Below the pieces are notes generated by a model. The model was not told the DNA's origin and ran no database searches. It saw only the letters and a list, made by a program, of their open reading frames with translations. The position numbers and the translations under genes were made by a program. Of a DNA stretch of 64,000 nucleotides, positions 46,466 to 58,855 are shown in pieces (the stretch's first letter is position 1; the number at the start of each line of letters is the position of its first letter). The DNA comes from Dendrocalamus latiflorus. Lineage: Eukaryota; Streptophyta; Magnoliopsida; Poales; Poaceae. The stretch spans positions 19,747,560-19,811,559 of the forward strand of contig CM029642.1 of NCBI GenBank assembly GCA_017311315.1, written 5' to 3'.

Positions 46466-47870
46466 GCTTATTTGCTTAGTCTCTAGCTCTAGGGAGAGAT
46501 TGGGAGAAAAAAAAAGGAAACATGACTAAACGAGCAGGCTAATTGGACGAAGATTTGTGCATATGATTTTAGATCCTATTACTCGTAACTCGTACCTGTT
46601 TTCACCGCTTTCGCATAAAAAAATTAGTGCAAAAGAATCTAAAAGGAGTTAGTGCAAGAGAGTTTGGTCTACTTCGTTGTTTTCATATGAGATATCAGAT
46701 ATGGTCATATCGTAGAGCTTGAGTAGATATTACGGTCTGTACATTGTAAATGCATGCACAAAAGCTACCACTATCTTACTTTGTGTCTGCTGCTCTGCTC
46801 ATGTTTGTATCTGTTTTTATGTATCTTGATGCAATTTCAGTTAGGAACGAGTTACTCTACTAAGTACTAACTGATTATATATGAATGCATTGTGGAGATT
46901 ACGAATTCCATCGCTTCAGAGTGCGCATGCCTGGATATTTTTCTCTGTAACTTGACTTTTGAGACGTACCTGCAGACTGCCGCTGCTCGTATAATCGTAT
47001 TCGCAACACAGCAAGGATACGAAGGGGCGCAGGCCGGCGTATAATCGTATTCGTATAATTGTATCCGGCGCCGGCCGCATGGTGGTCCGGGGACCACCCG
47101 GACCACCATCTAGCTCCGCCAGTGGCTCCGATCCGGGGTCATTACGTGGGCGTCATGTTAATTAGCGTCCGGAGAGGGACGTGGTTGGCGAGAGCGTCCT
47201 TCCTACTTTTCTATTTCTAGTCCACATTTCCTACATTTTTATTTCCGAAATATTAAATACTACTAATAAAAAAATTGCCTACAAAATTAACATTTCAACG
47301 CATGTTGGATAAGCACCAATCAAGCTCCAGTAATACTCCGGAAAAATACCCTGGGTCCATAAGATAGATGACTCTTATATCTCTAAGTCAACTATCAAAT
47401 CTACGCATTTAGAATTATTACCCACCAAATTAATTTGACATGGATTATTTATCCGAGTCTTTATAACCTAGGTCCAAAAGATAGATAGCTCTGCATGTTT
47501 TTTGTTGGAGGTATAGTTTATTGCAATTCAAACCGCTATGTCTATTGTTGACAGCATTAATACGAGATTAATCATTAACAATTTCTGCATAGAAAATACA
47601 TAACAGAGTAGGTTCGGTCAAAAGGCACACATTCCAAAATTTCCTTTTCCTTGTGTTGCCAACTGAAAGAAAACAACTAGCGTAGCTTTCTTGTATGCAC
47701 CAGGCAGGGAATCAAAGCCAGTTTTATCACTGTTTCGTACTATATTTATAAAAATAGTAGTATATCAAACGTATTAATAAAAATATCATTTTTGCCATCG
47801 GTGGGCCAGGCGGCAGTGCCCGTGAGGCATCGCCGGCGGCAGGCGCCTTTCGCCCAGCCCCTAGGCGGCA
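46466..47870. other. Intergenic with a 13-bp perfect hairpin
   Basis: No gene recognised. At 47079-47109 ATGGTGGTCCGGG is followed after five bases by its exact inverse. Around 46985-47075 the phrase 'cgtataatcgtattcg' is repeated. Confidence 0.5.
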
Positions 47871-47875
47871 TAGTC

Positions 47876-48990
47876 GGTCTAATTACCTGCCTAATTTTTT
47901 TCCAGTTTAGTATTTGTTGGAATTTTTAAATATAACAAATTAGCTCAAAAAATTATAAAACTTTATGTACACGCTCCCGACATAACATTCCTCGTAGTTT
48001 CATTTTTGGAGAATTTTATCCATGGCGAATATTGCTCAAAAATTCATAAAATTTTGATATTTGTACGAGTTTTTACATATAACAAACGAGCTCCAAAAAT
48101 TACAAAATTTTATGTGAAACCTCCCAATACAGTAATAGTTATTATGTAATTTTTTAAAAATTTTATGCAGTCCGAATTAGCCACTGAGCAAGCGCAGCGA
48201 GAATATAGTAATGGCAAATTCATGGTTAAGTTAATCCAAACAAACATAGCTAATTTGGACTACATAAAATTACCAAAAAATTACATTATAACTATTATTC
48301 CATTGGAAGACTTCGCATAAAATTTCGTGATTTTTAAAACTCGTTGCTACATGTAAAATCTCTTAAAAATATCAAAATTGTATGAATTTTTGAGCAATAT
48401 TCGCTCTTGATAAAATTTTCCAAAAATTACACTACAAGGAACGTTGTGTTGGAAGGCTGCAAATAAATTTTCATAATATTTTGAGCTCATTTGATATATT
48501 TAAAAATTCAAAAATACTAAATAGAAAAAATTAGACAGATAATTAGGTCAGCTAATTAGCCGGTCTAATTACCTGCCTCGTGGGGGGCTGGCGACAGGCT
48601 TCACAGCCAATAGCTTAACCTGCTTTGTGCTAGTATTGGTTAAATTCATGTTAAGTTAATTGTGGCTAATTCGGATCATATAAAATTTTTTTAAAATTAC
48701 ATAATAACTATTACTGTAACGAATGTTTCACATAAAATTTCGTAATTTTTGGAGCTTGCTTGCTATATGTAAAAATTCATAAAAATATTGAAATTGTATG
48801 AATATTTGAGCAACATTCGCCGTGGATAAAATTTCCAAAAATTACACTACGAGGAATGTTGTGTCAGGAAGCTGTACATAAATTTTCATAATTTTTCGAG
48901 CTCATGTGATATATTTAAAAATTAAAACAAACACTAAACTAAAAAATTAAGCCAGCTAATTAGCCGGCCTAATTACCTTTCGCCTATGGG
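47876..48990. repeat. Three copies of an AT-rich unit, first one inverted (foldback)
   Basis: Unit 1 (about 47876-48195) is the reverse complement of unit 2 (about 48215-48566); unit 3 (about 48640-48990) repeats unit 2 directly. Shared landmarks of units 2 and 3: 'ccaaaaattacactac', 'aggaa.gttgtgt', 'tttgagctcat', 'gatatatttaaaaatt'; unit 1 shows these inverted. Unit identity is roughly 80-85 per cent by eye. Units are bordered by 'ctaattacctgcc'-type sequence. Noncoding; a transcript across units 1 and 2 would fold on itself. Confidence 0.82.
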
Positions 48991-49189
48991 CTGAAATATT
49001 CTGTAAAAACATCCATCTTTACTACGTGTAAATTATAATATTATTTTCGGCTGAGTCGAAGAAGTGTTTTGTAGCCAATTTCAGTGTCCACGGACATGCA
49101 AATTGAGGACACCATTAGCAAATATGGATCATATGCAGAAGTTGAAGATGTGTAATCATCCCTGGGACTCGCCATTGAGAAAAGCTTCT

Positions 49190-49960
49190 CTGGGGACAGA
49201 AGATGGCCGGCCGGACGAATATCATGTGACGATGAGTTCTGTGTGACGATTAACTCTTTAAACTAGTCAGCCACCCATGGTAGAATGGTAGCGCTTAGGA
49301 GCGGCCAATCCGAAGTTTCGCTCGCGGTGCTGCTGTTAAGGAAAGGCGACGCAGGTGTGGAACCAAGACTTGGGCAACCACGCGATAAGCATCAAAAAGA
49401 ACGAACGCGCATTAGACTTAAACCACTTGCTAAGTGCTAACTAGTTGCCATTGACAAAAGCTCCTCTAGGGACAGAAGATGGCCGGCCGGACGAATATCA
49501 TGTGACGATTTACTCTTTAACTAATCAGCCACCCATGGTAGACCGGTAGCGCTTAGGAGCGGCCAATCCGAAGTTTCGCGCGCGGTGCTGCTATCAAAGG
49601 AGTGTCTATTGAACACTTGATTATTTTTTTAGTCAAAATTAGTTGATTTTTTTTACCGTATATGTAATATTTTTCATATATGTATGCAACATTTTAATAT
49701 ATATGTAACATTTCTTGGTAAAAAAATATTGTAGTTATCAAGAAAATGTTACAATATGTTAAAATGTTGTATACCTAGACAAAAATGATACAAACATGAA
49801 TGAAGAATATTGTATTCATGGCAAAAAAAATTGGCTGATTTTGGCTTAAAAATAATCGAATGTTCAATAGCACTTCCGATAAACCAAGACTTGGGCAACC
49901 ACGCGATAAGGAGAAAACAGAAGTAACGCGCATTGGACTTGAGTAACCACTTGCTAGCTA
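49190..49960. repeat. Direct duplication, second copy split by a MITE
   Basis: The segment from 'gggacagaagatggccggcc' through 'cggccaatccgaagtttcgc' to 'ccaagacttgggcaacc' and 'acttgctaagtgctaact' occurs at about 49190-49446 and again at about 49470-49600 plus 49880-49960. The second copy is interrupted by the element at 49601-49874. Confidence 0.85.
49601..49874. mobile_element. MITE with AGTG...CACT ends
   Basis: Starts AGTGTCTATTGAACACTTGA and ends with the near-inverse TTCAATAGCACT; the inverted ends extend about 40 bases (TTTTTTTAGTCAAAAT faces ATTTTGGCTTAAAAAT). The interior has 'atgttacaa/ttgtaacat' blocks as in 1930-2222. No coding capacity. Confidence 0.75.
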
Positions 49961-52090
49961 GTTGCTGCTATGAAACTTGCACATGAAACAAAGACACAAT
50001 GCATGGGGTCTGTTCATATTAGCTTTTGGTAAATTGTCTAATACCAAAAAATTAGTGGTGTGCGAAACTGTGATATTAACCTAGCTGATATAGATGAACG
50101 GGATAGAAAATATGTGCTTAATTGATTTTAGTATTTTCTTGCAATGTGTGATTAGAATATTTGGTGATTCTCCACTATACCGCTGGCCTACGCTAAATGT
50201 CCAATGGATGGGACAAACCGAAGAAAATTAAATCCCACAGCACCACCACCAACGTCTTTAGCGCAAATGGCGCAACGTGTGTAATTTTTAACTAAAAAGT
50301 GTACACCATCATAACAACACCAAGAATTAACAATGGTTGCATCACCAGAATAACAATACCAAGAATTAACAAGGGTTGCAACTTTGCGCGCGACTGTATC
50401 ACGCATGCATGCACTGATCCGACAGAAAGGATGGGTGAGGACATTTGTCGAACAGGTCACGGGCGTGATCAGAACGCGCGAACAAATAAAGATCTGCGCT
50501 AGGTTCTTGCCCCCCGGAGCAGAAAATCGCCAAATCCAAGCCACTTATTCACCATTTCACCGGAAAACACGCACCAAAAGGCTTTTCTTGCCAAATGATT
50601 TGGTGATTCATGCAGTGTGCTTCCAGCGTTTCAGGGTATCATATCATCCAGTGCCAAAAGGAAAAGGAAAACAGGGAGAGTATGAATGTATGATCAAACG
50701 GGGTTCACATCTAGCACGCAGTGATTCGAATGCAAGTATATTTCGTGCAGAGCAAAGATCAAACATACGACTCATATTTCAATTCTTGCTTCTGGTCTCG
50801 CGGTTCTTGCAGCGTCGAAGTGGGAAGAAGGAAAGAAGAAGAAAAGGAAGAGGGCCAGCCCAAGAGCCCATGCCCTTGGTACCTGTCTGTCGGGCCACTC
50901 GCACAGAGCCCAGCCAACTTCCGCCGAGCCCAAAGGATAGAAGATCAAAAAACGATCATGGTGCAGGGAGTGCTGAACTAGTGCATGCATATTTAGATTG
51001 GAAAACATCTGAAACACTCTCTTTCTTTAGAAAAATCTAGAGAACTGTATGCTGTTTTTTTTTTGCCCAACTAATGAGTATGCCGTCAGTGCTCTATTGC
51101 GATTAATTAAACCAACAAGGCAACATTTATGCAACCATGGAATTTGGATGTTCCAAGATTATGTTCTCACAGTCACTAGATCAAAGTTCTCCCAGGTTAA
51201 GGGGGGCAGAAGCATAGCAACTTTGCTCAAATATCGATAAAATCGATGTGTGGTTACTACGTTTCAAACTTTTAACGAAACCTTAGTATTTGTTATGCAA
51301 GGCCAGACCAAGCACGTACATTTGTTATGCACACTTATTCCCTGGAACAAAAGCTTAGTGCATGCTGAACTGATCAAACATATGAAAAATGATTACATAA
51401 ATTTCTAAAGCAGTAGCAGAACATAATGCGGTTCAAGTTTCTGATATGTTCTCGTTACATGGAATCAAGTGCATGAACAATATAGAAGCTTGTTCTCGAA
51501 AAAAGAAACAATAATATAGAAACCTTCTACATGGACCCAAAAACTTCAAAGTAGCAAACAGATTGAGCACTCTTGCACACAGAGGCCGCTCATGGCCGAA
51601 AGAAAGTGCTGACAAATTTGGAGCCAGCAGCACAATTAGTAACTTCGGATATTCCAGTAACTCGATTCACTTCAGCAACAGTTGTGATCTGAAAACAAGT
51701 GAACATGCGAATCTCATTTCAGGCCAGCTTAGCCTACTATCCTGTCAACCTGACACAAGACTTCATTCTGCAAGAAAAAATGGAGATCATATCGCATGGC
51801 CATAAGAGCCATTTTGGTTTCAAACTTGGCAGGAGCAACAGTTGAGCTTCGCCAGGTAAAGGAAATGAAACCTGAGAAAATTGACCCAGAAGTCAAGGGT
51901 AGCACATCTTGTATTGCTGTCTCGAAACATGCATGACACGGTGTAACGAAATAAATAGAATCCGTACTGTAGCATGTAACTTATACAGTTTAGGAATTTG
52001 TTAAACACACATTACCATAATTATTTGACGACGTGGACATGGTATTGCTTGATATACAAGGACCAAAGGAGTTGTGCACCAACACGTACA
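49961..52090. other. Intergenic, no gene supported
   Basis: An open frame at 50384-51040 (+) is 218 codons long but its translation is basic, of no known family and without clear coding bias. No RNA gene or transposon recognised in the stretch. Confidence 0.35.
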
Positions 52091-54060
52091 TACAGTGGCG
52101 GAGCCAGGATTCCTCAGAGTCTTGGGCCCAAAACTAACTAAGGGGGCTATAAGTCTATAACTAATATGACATGGACATTGTTAGCGTGCCTAACACCACT
52201 AATGGAAGTGTGAAATTGTAAATGGCAATGCTCCAATTAGATTTTTCATTTTTTAATGTAATTATATGTTTTTATGTGAAACAATAGGGGAGGGCCCTAC
52301 TGTATAAAATCCAATGTTTATTTCAATAAATATTTCACAGTTTAATAGCACAGAAGTCAATAGATTTCCCTGTTCCAAAAGCATGTACCAAATTGAACAG
52401 CAATTGTGCATTTTGTACCAACCAGGACACCCTGCATCCATTTTGTATGAAAGGCATTATGTGCAGATTACCTTGTGCCATGGATGAGCCTTAATTTTGT
52501 GGGAGCTTGAACTCTGTGTAGTTTGGATTTAGTGCGCATTTGTTTATTCTTTTCAAGAAAATTTAGCATGTTCATTCAGAAATCAGAAGCGCTTGTGCAT
52601 TTAAATTTCTATCAAAATCAGAAGCGCGGCAGAGAGGAGATGGGGGGCGGGCAGGCGGCGTCGTGGCGTCGCAGACTCGTGGGGGAGAGGAGGGCAGGAC
52701 AGATACCACCTTTTACATAGAAAACTCCTCTAAAAACACACAAAACCAACAAGACAGATACGCATCGAAATGTCACCTCTGACCAGGAAGACCATCAAAA
52801 CTACACGCAAGAGAGCTTCCCAAAGCAAAACCAGAGCACCGGTCAGACAAATACCAATCAATCAACTAGCAATGGAAAAAAAATTGCGCCGTTTCAACCA
52901 AAAAGGGAGAGCATGCGAGAAAAAAATGTTATACAACACCAAACAATCAATCCTACAAGAACAAAAACCAATATACATTGATTAGAACCGAAAAACAAAC
53001 CATCGCATTCGCTAGAGCAACGGGAGAATTCGCACGAAACGGCCCAGAAATCCCACCTCTCGCCAATCCATTCCTCCAAACCTAACCCGGCACCAACCAA
53101 CCCACCAGCTCGCACCGGATCACCACCTCCCGATCCAATCCAATCAGCACAACCGAACAAGAGACACACCACGCGAAGCGAAGGATACGAGCCGCCGCTC
53201 CGCGGCTGGGCCGACTCGGGCCTGCTAAGAAAGACTCGGGCCTAATACTGTGTACTATTTTTTTCGCATATGTTTATTAAAATTTTTGCACTGATTTTTT
53301 TCTGGGCCTCGGGCCGTTGCCCAACCGGCCCGAGGCCCATCCCGCCCCTGATGCCATGCTGTAACCTGCGTTCATATTACACCTGCCAGCCAAGTAAAAT
53401 ATGCAATCAGACATGCAATCCTGTAAACTGCGTTCATAGTGTGTCGATCCATCTCCTAACAGAGTCAAAATTAGGTTGTACTTCCCGGGCAAGTTGACAT
53501 GCAAACACCTGCCAGCCAATTAAAACACGTGTCAAACAGTAAGGGGTAATAATTTGCTCACTAACACTGAAAAAAAATTATAAATTGAAAAATGGCATCG
53601 AATACTAACTTTTCAGACTTGTACGATCTTTATAGGGTTACCACGGTTAAATGACCCGCAAAAAGTCATGAATACCCTAGTTATACTTGGAACAATACAG
53701 ATTATTAGTAGTAGTTTTTAGGGATGATGTGAATAGATTCAGGATTATACGGAGGTGTGCTAGTTTTTTTAGACTACAATGAAAGATGGACACTCGTGCA
53801 CATCACATTCACACCGTACACCACAAGCACATACGCGTGTGCATCATATTGAAACATATGCTAGAACTTAAGCGAACATTATTGGATAAATCCTAAATTT
53901 ATCTAGTACCTTATGGGACGTGAGTACACATTTTTCTACTGAACGCACACGTGTATATGAGATGAGGCACTCGAGACTGATCCAAGGATCAAACCTGGAC
54001 AAGCAGCTAGCACAGTGGCGAAGCTTGCCAACCGAGTAAAGCTTGGTCCGCAGGTGTGCT
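52091..54060. other. Repeat-derived stretch beginning CAGTGGCGGAGCCAGGA
   Basis: The phrase at about 52095 is a common opening of dispersed grass repeats. The stretch ends near 53350 with inverted 'ggcctcgggccgttgccc' / 'ggcccgaggcccatccc' blocks. No coding region recognised. Boundaries and class cannot be fixed from the sequence alone. Confidence 0.4.
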
Positions 54061-54067
54061 AGCTAAG

Positions 54068-54384
54068 GGGCATTCGTATTGGCTTTCGCTTCTGACTTCT
54101 GCTTTGAGAAGTTAAAAGCCAATATAAATAACCAGCTTCTGGAAGCGGCTTCCTCACTCCTCTCACTCCCATCTCACTTCGAGGATAAAGTATGAAGTCA
54201 TGGGCGCATCATGTACCCATCCATGTCACTTCCGTCTCGCGTATACATCTTTCTCTTACTTTTCTCACCGCTTGCGCCTCTATCTTAAAAAATCACTTCT
54301 TTCAGCTACTACTATTTATTTTTAACCAATAATATCAGCCGCAGATAAAAAACATCAACTATAGCCAATACGGAGGCCACCTAA
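54068..54384. mobile_element. MITE, hAT-like, 'GGGGCATTCGTATTGGC' end
   Basis: Starts GGGGCATTCGTATTGGCTTT and ends with the imperfect inverse ATAGCCAATACGGAGGCC. Inner parts contain 'cttctgctttgagaag' and 'cagcttctggaagcggcttc'. About 315 bases, noncoding. No confident target duplication. Confidence 0.6.
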
Positions 54385-55223
54385 ATGCTACTAGTTGGAC
54401 GTATTTTTCTAGACAACTATATGGGTATCTAATTCATTTTCTTTTATACCTTTTTCAATTCCACCACCTTATTAATCCTTGTGCAAACTCAAAATGCGTC
54501 CTATATTTTTTCGATTCCACCACCTTATTAATTCTTGTGCAAAACCAAAATACATCATATATTTTTAATTAATGGAGTATATAATAACATGAACGTCGAG
54601 ACAAAAAAAATCCATCTTTTGTGAGCACACTATCCATTGAATGCGTAATGGCCGCTCTAGCCTCTAATGCGCAATTTTTAATTGCTAATGCGTCATGACA
54701 TGTTGCACAATTCATGTTGGTCCAACACTAGTTCAGTTGGACGATCGTTCGCCTTGTTTCTGTTCTGAACAATTCATGCATGACAAGCAAGTGGTGTTCA
54801 TTTCAGCATGTAATAAAGCTACAGGCCAATGCCTTCAGCTCGGAAAGAATGAATGGATAGAAGAATATCTGTCAGAAATGGAGCAAAGATGAATCCTGGC
54901 AGACCTTAAAAGCGGATTAAACGTGGTTATTGTTGCTATAAACTTTTATCATGATATTCGGCATGATCATTTTTTCCGAAAGCTCTCATGTCGAAAATGG
55001 TGCACAGGTACGGCGGCAGCTTACTGGCTGATGTCGAAAATGATATGCATGCGGCGTGTGTGCACGGGACTAGGCCCAATAGATCGGCTTCGGGTGCTGA
55101 ATTTTAGTAGATTTAAATGAGTAGGCTATGAACGCATCTAGGGTTCACACAGCCGATGATCAAACTCGTAATACAGGCCATCTTCATGTGTGTGTCATGC
55201 ATGGAGAAGTAAGCTGCTAACTC
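54385..55223. other. Intergenic, short tandem repeat at 54455-54560
   Basis: 'attccaccaccttattaat' with following 'cttgtgcaaa' occurs twice, 56 bases apart. Otherwise AT-rich and without a recognised gene. Confidence 0.45.
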
Positions 55224-55234
55224 ACAGGCTATGT

Positions 55235-56812
55235 ATCCAAGTAACCTTCAAATAGATCAATCTTGCTCTAACGTGTGCCCCTTCCCCTTCCCCTTCCCCT
55301 GCGCGGATCCCGCCTCCTCGTCGTCGCCGGAGCGCGCCACCGAGCGCCGGTGGTCGCAAGGAGGGCGGCGGCGGGGATTTCCTCCTCGCGGGCACCTCTC
55401 CCCCTGTCGGCAGAGGGCAAAAGCGCCGCGTGCGGGCTTCTCGGGCCTCTCTCCTCCTCCCCCCCTTCCCCGTCCGGATCTCGCCTCCTCGCCGTCGCTG
55501 GTGCGCGCCGCCGGTCGCCGGTGGTCGAAAGGAGAGCGGCGGCGGGGTTCCCCCCCCCCAGATCTGGTCGGTGGGGAGCAGAGGGTCGTGAGCTCCCCGG
55601 CATCGGCTCGGATCCGGCGGCTTGGTGGCCGGATCTGGCGTCTCTCGGCCCGGATCTGCGGCGCCGCGGCGGGCTCCTGATTGGGCGACTTCGGTGCCGG
55701 CACCCCGTGGGCGACGACGTGGTCGGCAGCGCGTCGGTGGAGCTTGGGACCTGGCTGTGCTAGAGCACGACGCCGTGCCCGCCATCTCCGTCGCCGCGAG
55801 CGTAGCGGTGGCTGCGTCGGACTTTGCTGCGGCGGCGACGGTCCTCGGGCCGCTGAGCTGGCCGGTTTGTTCGGTGTGCTCTTCTTGCTTGGACTAGAGC
55901 TGATGCCATCAGGATCCGCCGGCGGTAGCTCCCTCCTTGATAGGAAAGGATAGGAGCGAGGGAGTGTAGTCCCGGCGAGCATGTGGGCGAGGTGAGAAGT
56001 GGCGGAGCGAGATGAGCGTGTGCTCTGCCAGGGCCCTTGGCGGCACCGGCGAGCTCTTACCAGACCTCGTCTCTGAAGTTCCGTCTTCACCGGACTCAGT
56101 TGCCGGTTTGGGATGTGGACGGCGACCTGCCGGGTTGTCGGATCTGGGCGCTACCTGGAGGCTTTCAGCATCGGCTTAGATGGGGCCGGCGGTGCCAAAC
56201 GGTGGGTGGATGCAAGGGCGGCTTATGCAGGGACGGACTTTGCAGGGAGCGGCCCGTCGAGGAGTTCAAGGGTGGCTATGCCATGGCCTTGAGACATGCA
56301 GGACCTCGGTGTGTTGATGACGATCTATTTTGCGTGTGGGTAGTGTGTGGGGTGCTGTGGAGGTGCTGGCGAAAGCCTTACCGGTGTTCTTGCCGGTCTC
56401 GACAACGATGACGCCTTCGGGCGCCATTTTCCTTCCTGGAGGTGTTGTCATGGCACTACATTGCCCTCATGTTTTCTGATCTCCAGGTGAAAGCCTAGCC
56501 TTGGTGAGGCGGGCGACGTCGGTGACCCTCGTCGCCTCTTTGGAGACGTCGCTTCGGAGGTGCATCTTCACGCAAAGTATACGAAGGTTGGATGGCTCAA
56601 TCGGATGAGGACAGAAACTTGGTCGAAAGCAAGGACGATGAAAGAGTTCTGAAGCTTAGTCTTTCTAGCTTTTTTCATTGTCTTTAAGATGTCTTTAGTG
56701 TTGTTTTATGCTCCTCAGTTTTGAGGCTTTGAGCCTAAGAGCTCGTGTAACTTTTGGCTGTATATATCCCTTGTGGATATAGAGGCTGGATATTATATCC
56801 TTTATCTAAAAA
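55235..56812 (+). mobile_element. GC-rich retro-insert with 11-bp target duplication
   Basis: Flanked by ACAGGCTATGT on both sides (55224-55234 and 56813-56823). The right end of the insert is 'cctttatctaaaaaa', an A-rich tail of the kind left by LINE-type target-primed reverse transcription. The first 500 bases are very GC-rich and contain an internal duplication of about 190 bases ('gcctcctcgtcgtcgccgg...' and 'gcctcctcgccgtcgctgg...'). Long open frames exist on both strands but are composition artefacts; no reverse transcriptase, so it is non-autonomous, or a retroposed transcript. Confidence 0.8.
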
Positions 56813-57011
56813 ACAGGCTATGTCGATTAGGATTATACCCTAAGACGGGACCCATCATGAGAATGACATCGATTCATGCAAACAAAAAATAAAGCAATCT
56901 AGATATGAACGATCCACAAAATTAAATTTGCTACTACAAGGTGGGATGGCGGTCATAACGTTGACCTTACTTGCCAAGCTACTAGTTACGATATTAAATC
57001 AGTAACCTCAT

Positions 57012-58320
57012 TGTAACGACTATTTTTGGAAACAAGTCGTCTAAATCCAAAATTTAACTTAAGAATTAAAAAAATTCTCCGCAGGAATGCTTGAGTGTGG
57101 TCGTAACTCTAACATGAAAGTTAAAGTATTCTTTCTTCTTCTGATATCTGTTTTGATGAAAATAAGCAAGATTGATTATACTAGGTGCAGTGCTTAGCAA
57201 GCCATATGGGGAAATGTTATTTAACTAATTACCAGTATTTCAAGAGATGAGATGTGTTGGTTTTATTATTATTATATTTGTGGAAGCTATTTTATTTCTA
57301 AATAATTTTCTAAAGAACAAAAGGTTAACTTCTTAAAGGAAAGGGGGTTCAGTCAAGTCAACTGTCAAATTGAAATCTCACAAAAGCTACTTATGCTTTG
57401 CTAGTGGAATCATCCATTAAACACAATTTTATTTACTGGAAGTACGACTTATTCAAATATTATTTGTAATTTTGACTCTACAAAGTTGCCCAGCTTTACC
57501 TATAATATTTCTCAAATCCTTATGACTGAGTTGAGAAAGCAAGGTCTTTCTCTACTCGATAGGGACAGGGCCACACATAGTTAGCAATCCATTGGTCAAC
57601 ATGGAAGGCTCGTCCCAACTCTTTGTGATCCTACCGTTGTTAAGTATAGTTTTACCGTTTTCATACCACCCCTTTATACGTGGGATATTCCACCTCTGGA
57701 ACCTCAACACCCTATAAATATTTAATTGATTTGAGCAGCTACGAGACCAGGTTTAATAAGTCAAAACTAATAGTTGAACGACCACTATGTTCTTTATTCA
57801 GTATAAAGTTCTAGTCCTTACTTTCACCAATGAGGCAACCGACCACACACCAACGACCTAGTGTGTTATGGCACTGCCACCAAACTAACCAATGCCTCCT
57901 CTCTTCTAAGGTAAGATCATTGACTCCAACCATCTTGTGGTTTTTCATGATTCATCCTTAACCCTAGTATCATTTTGTAATTCTATCAGTAAAACACTGA
58001 ATCACTCAGTAGTATAAAACATTTGAGTTCCTGATCTACCAAGGTATTTTATAGTAATTTATTATTACTAAGACTTGTCAAGGTGAATATGACTATCAAG
58101 TAAAACAAGGATTTTTCCAGTGTTAGGACATAGCTAGATTATCATGTCTTTCTAAGCAATTATTTTAAAGAAATAACAATGCATAAATAAAGAATAATAA
58201 AAATACTAATAATTAAATAATTAAATGATGTGGGTTCAACATGATCAAAACTATGTAACTTGCCTCTTTATTCTTAGACTTTGATTATTTCACTGCAGGC
58301 TTCAGGTTTACACAGTCCAC
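57012..58320 (+). repeat. Long noncoding repeat, copy C (truncated)
   Basis: Begins TGTAACGACTATTTTTGG and follows copies A and B for about 1.3 kb ('gaatgcttgagtg', 'ttcttcttctgatatctgttt', 'ttctagtccttacttt', 'ctaataattaaataatt') up to 'actgcaggcttcaggtt', where A and B continue but this copy stops. Confidence 0.7.
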
Positions 58321-58855
58321 TAGGGGTAGATTCAAGCCCATGGCAAGATAGGTTTCATCCCAGGGTATGAAAATTTTTCCAATATATAGCTCAGGTAATT
58401 TTAGCCCAGCCTAGGGTAGTTCAGTGATCCAGCCCAAGTCTCTACTCGGTGGCTTGCCCCACTCCTCTGGCCCACTCGGTCGCCCCCGCCCCGCTCCTCT
58501 AGCCCACTTAGTTGATGCTCCGACGACTTCACCCTCAGCACCTCTCCTTCCCCCTCTGTAAACAAGATCTCTCTCACACACACACATAATCAAACCCTAG
58601 AGCATGCTCACAAGCACTCTTGACTGAGAAAGTGACGGAGTCACAGAGAATTGTGGTGGACTAGTGGTGGACTAATGGGTCTGATCCAATAATCCAATCG
58701 CAAAAAGCATGAATCACATAGATAGATCAGACGGCTACAAAATCGGTTGGGAATAACAAAAGACGAGGCGACTGAGATTTAGCAATTGTGTTTTTCCAAC
58801 TGCTCTCCTTTGTTGGGCTTGGGAATATTATATATAGCTCGTTAAGTATGCAGAG
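58321..58855. other. 3' flank of NLR gene 2
   Basis: No gene recognised. The last 50 bases before the stop codon of NLR gene 2 are AT-rich ('attatatatagctcg') and may hold its polyadenylation signals. Confidence 0.4.

Noticed and set aside
49260..49330. tRNA-like phrase 'ggtagaatggtagcgc' with a GC-rich follow-up
   Set aside because: No cloverleaf with a proper T-arm and acceptor stem can be drawn, and the phrase belongs to a duplicated noncoding segment.
50384..51040. 218-codon plus-strand frame
   Set aside because: Open and basic, but no motif, overlaps other frames and lacks context; not called as a gene.
55222..56090. Several 100-277-codon frames, Pro/Arg-rich, on both strands
   Set aside because: Overlapping in up to five frames in GC-rich sequence of a retro-insert; no known motif.
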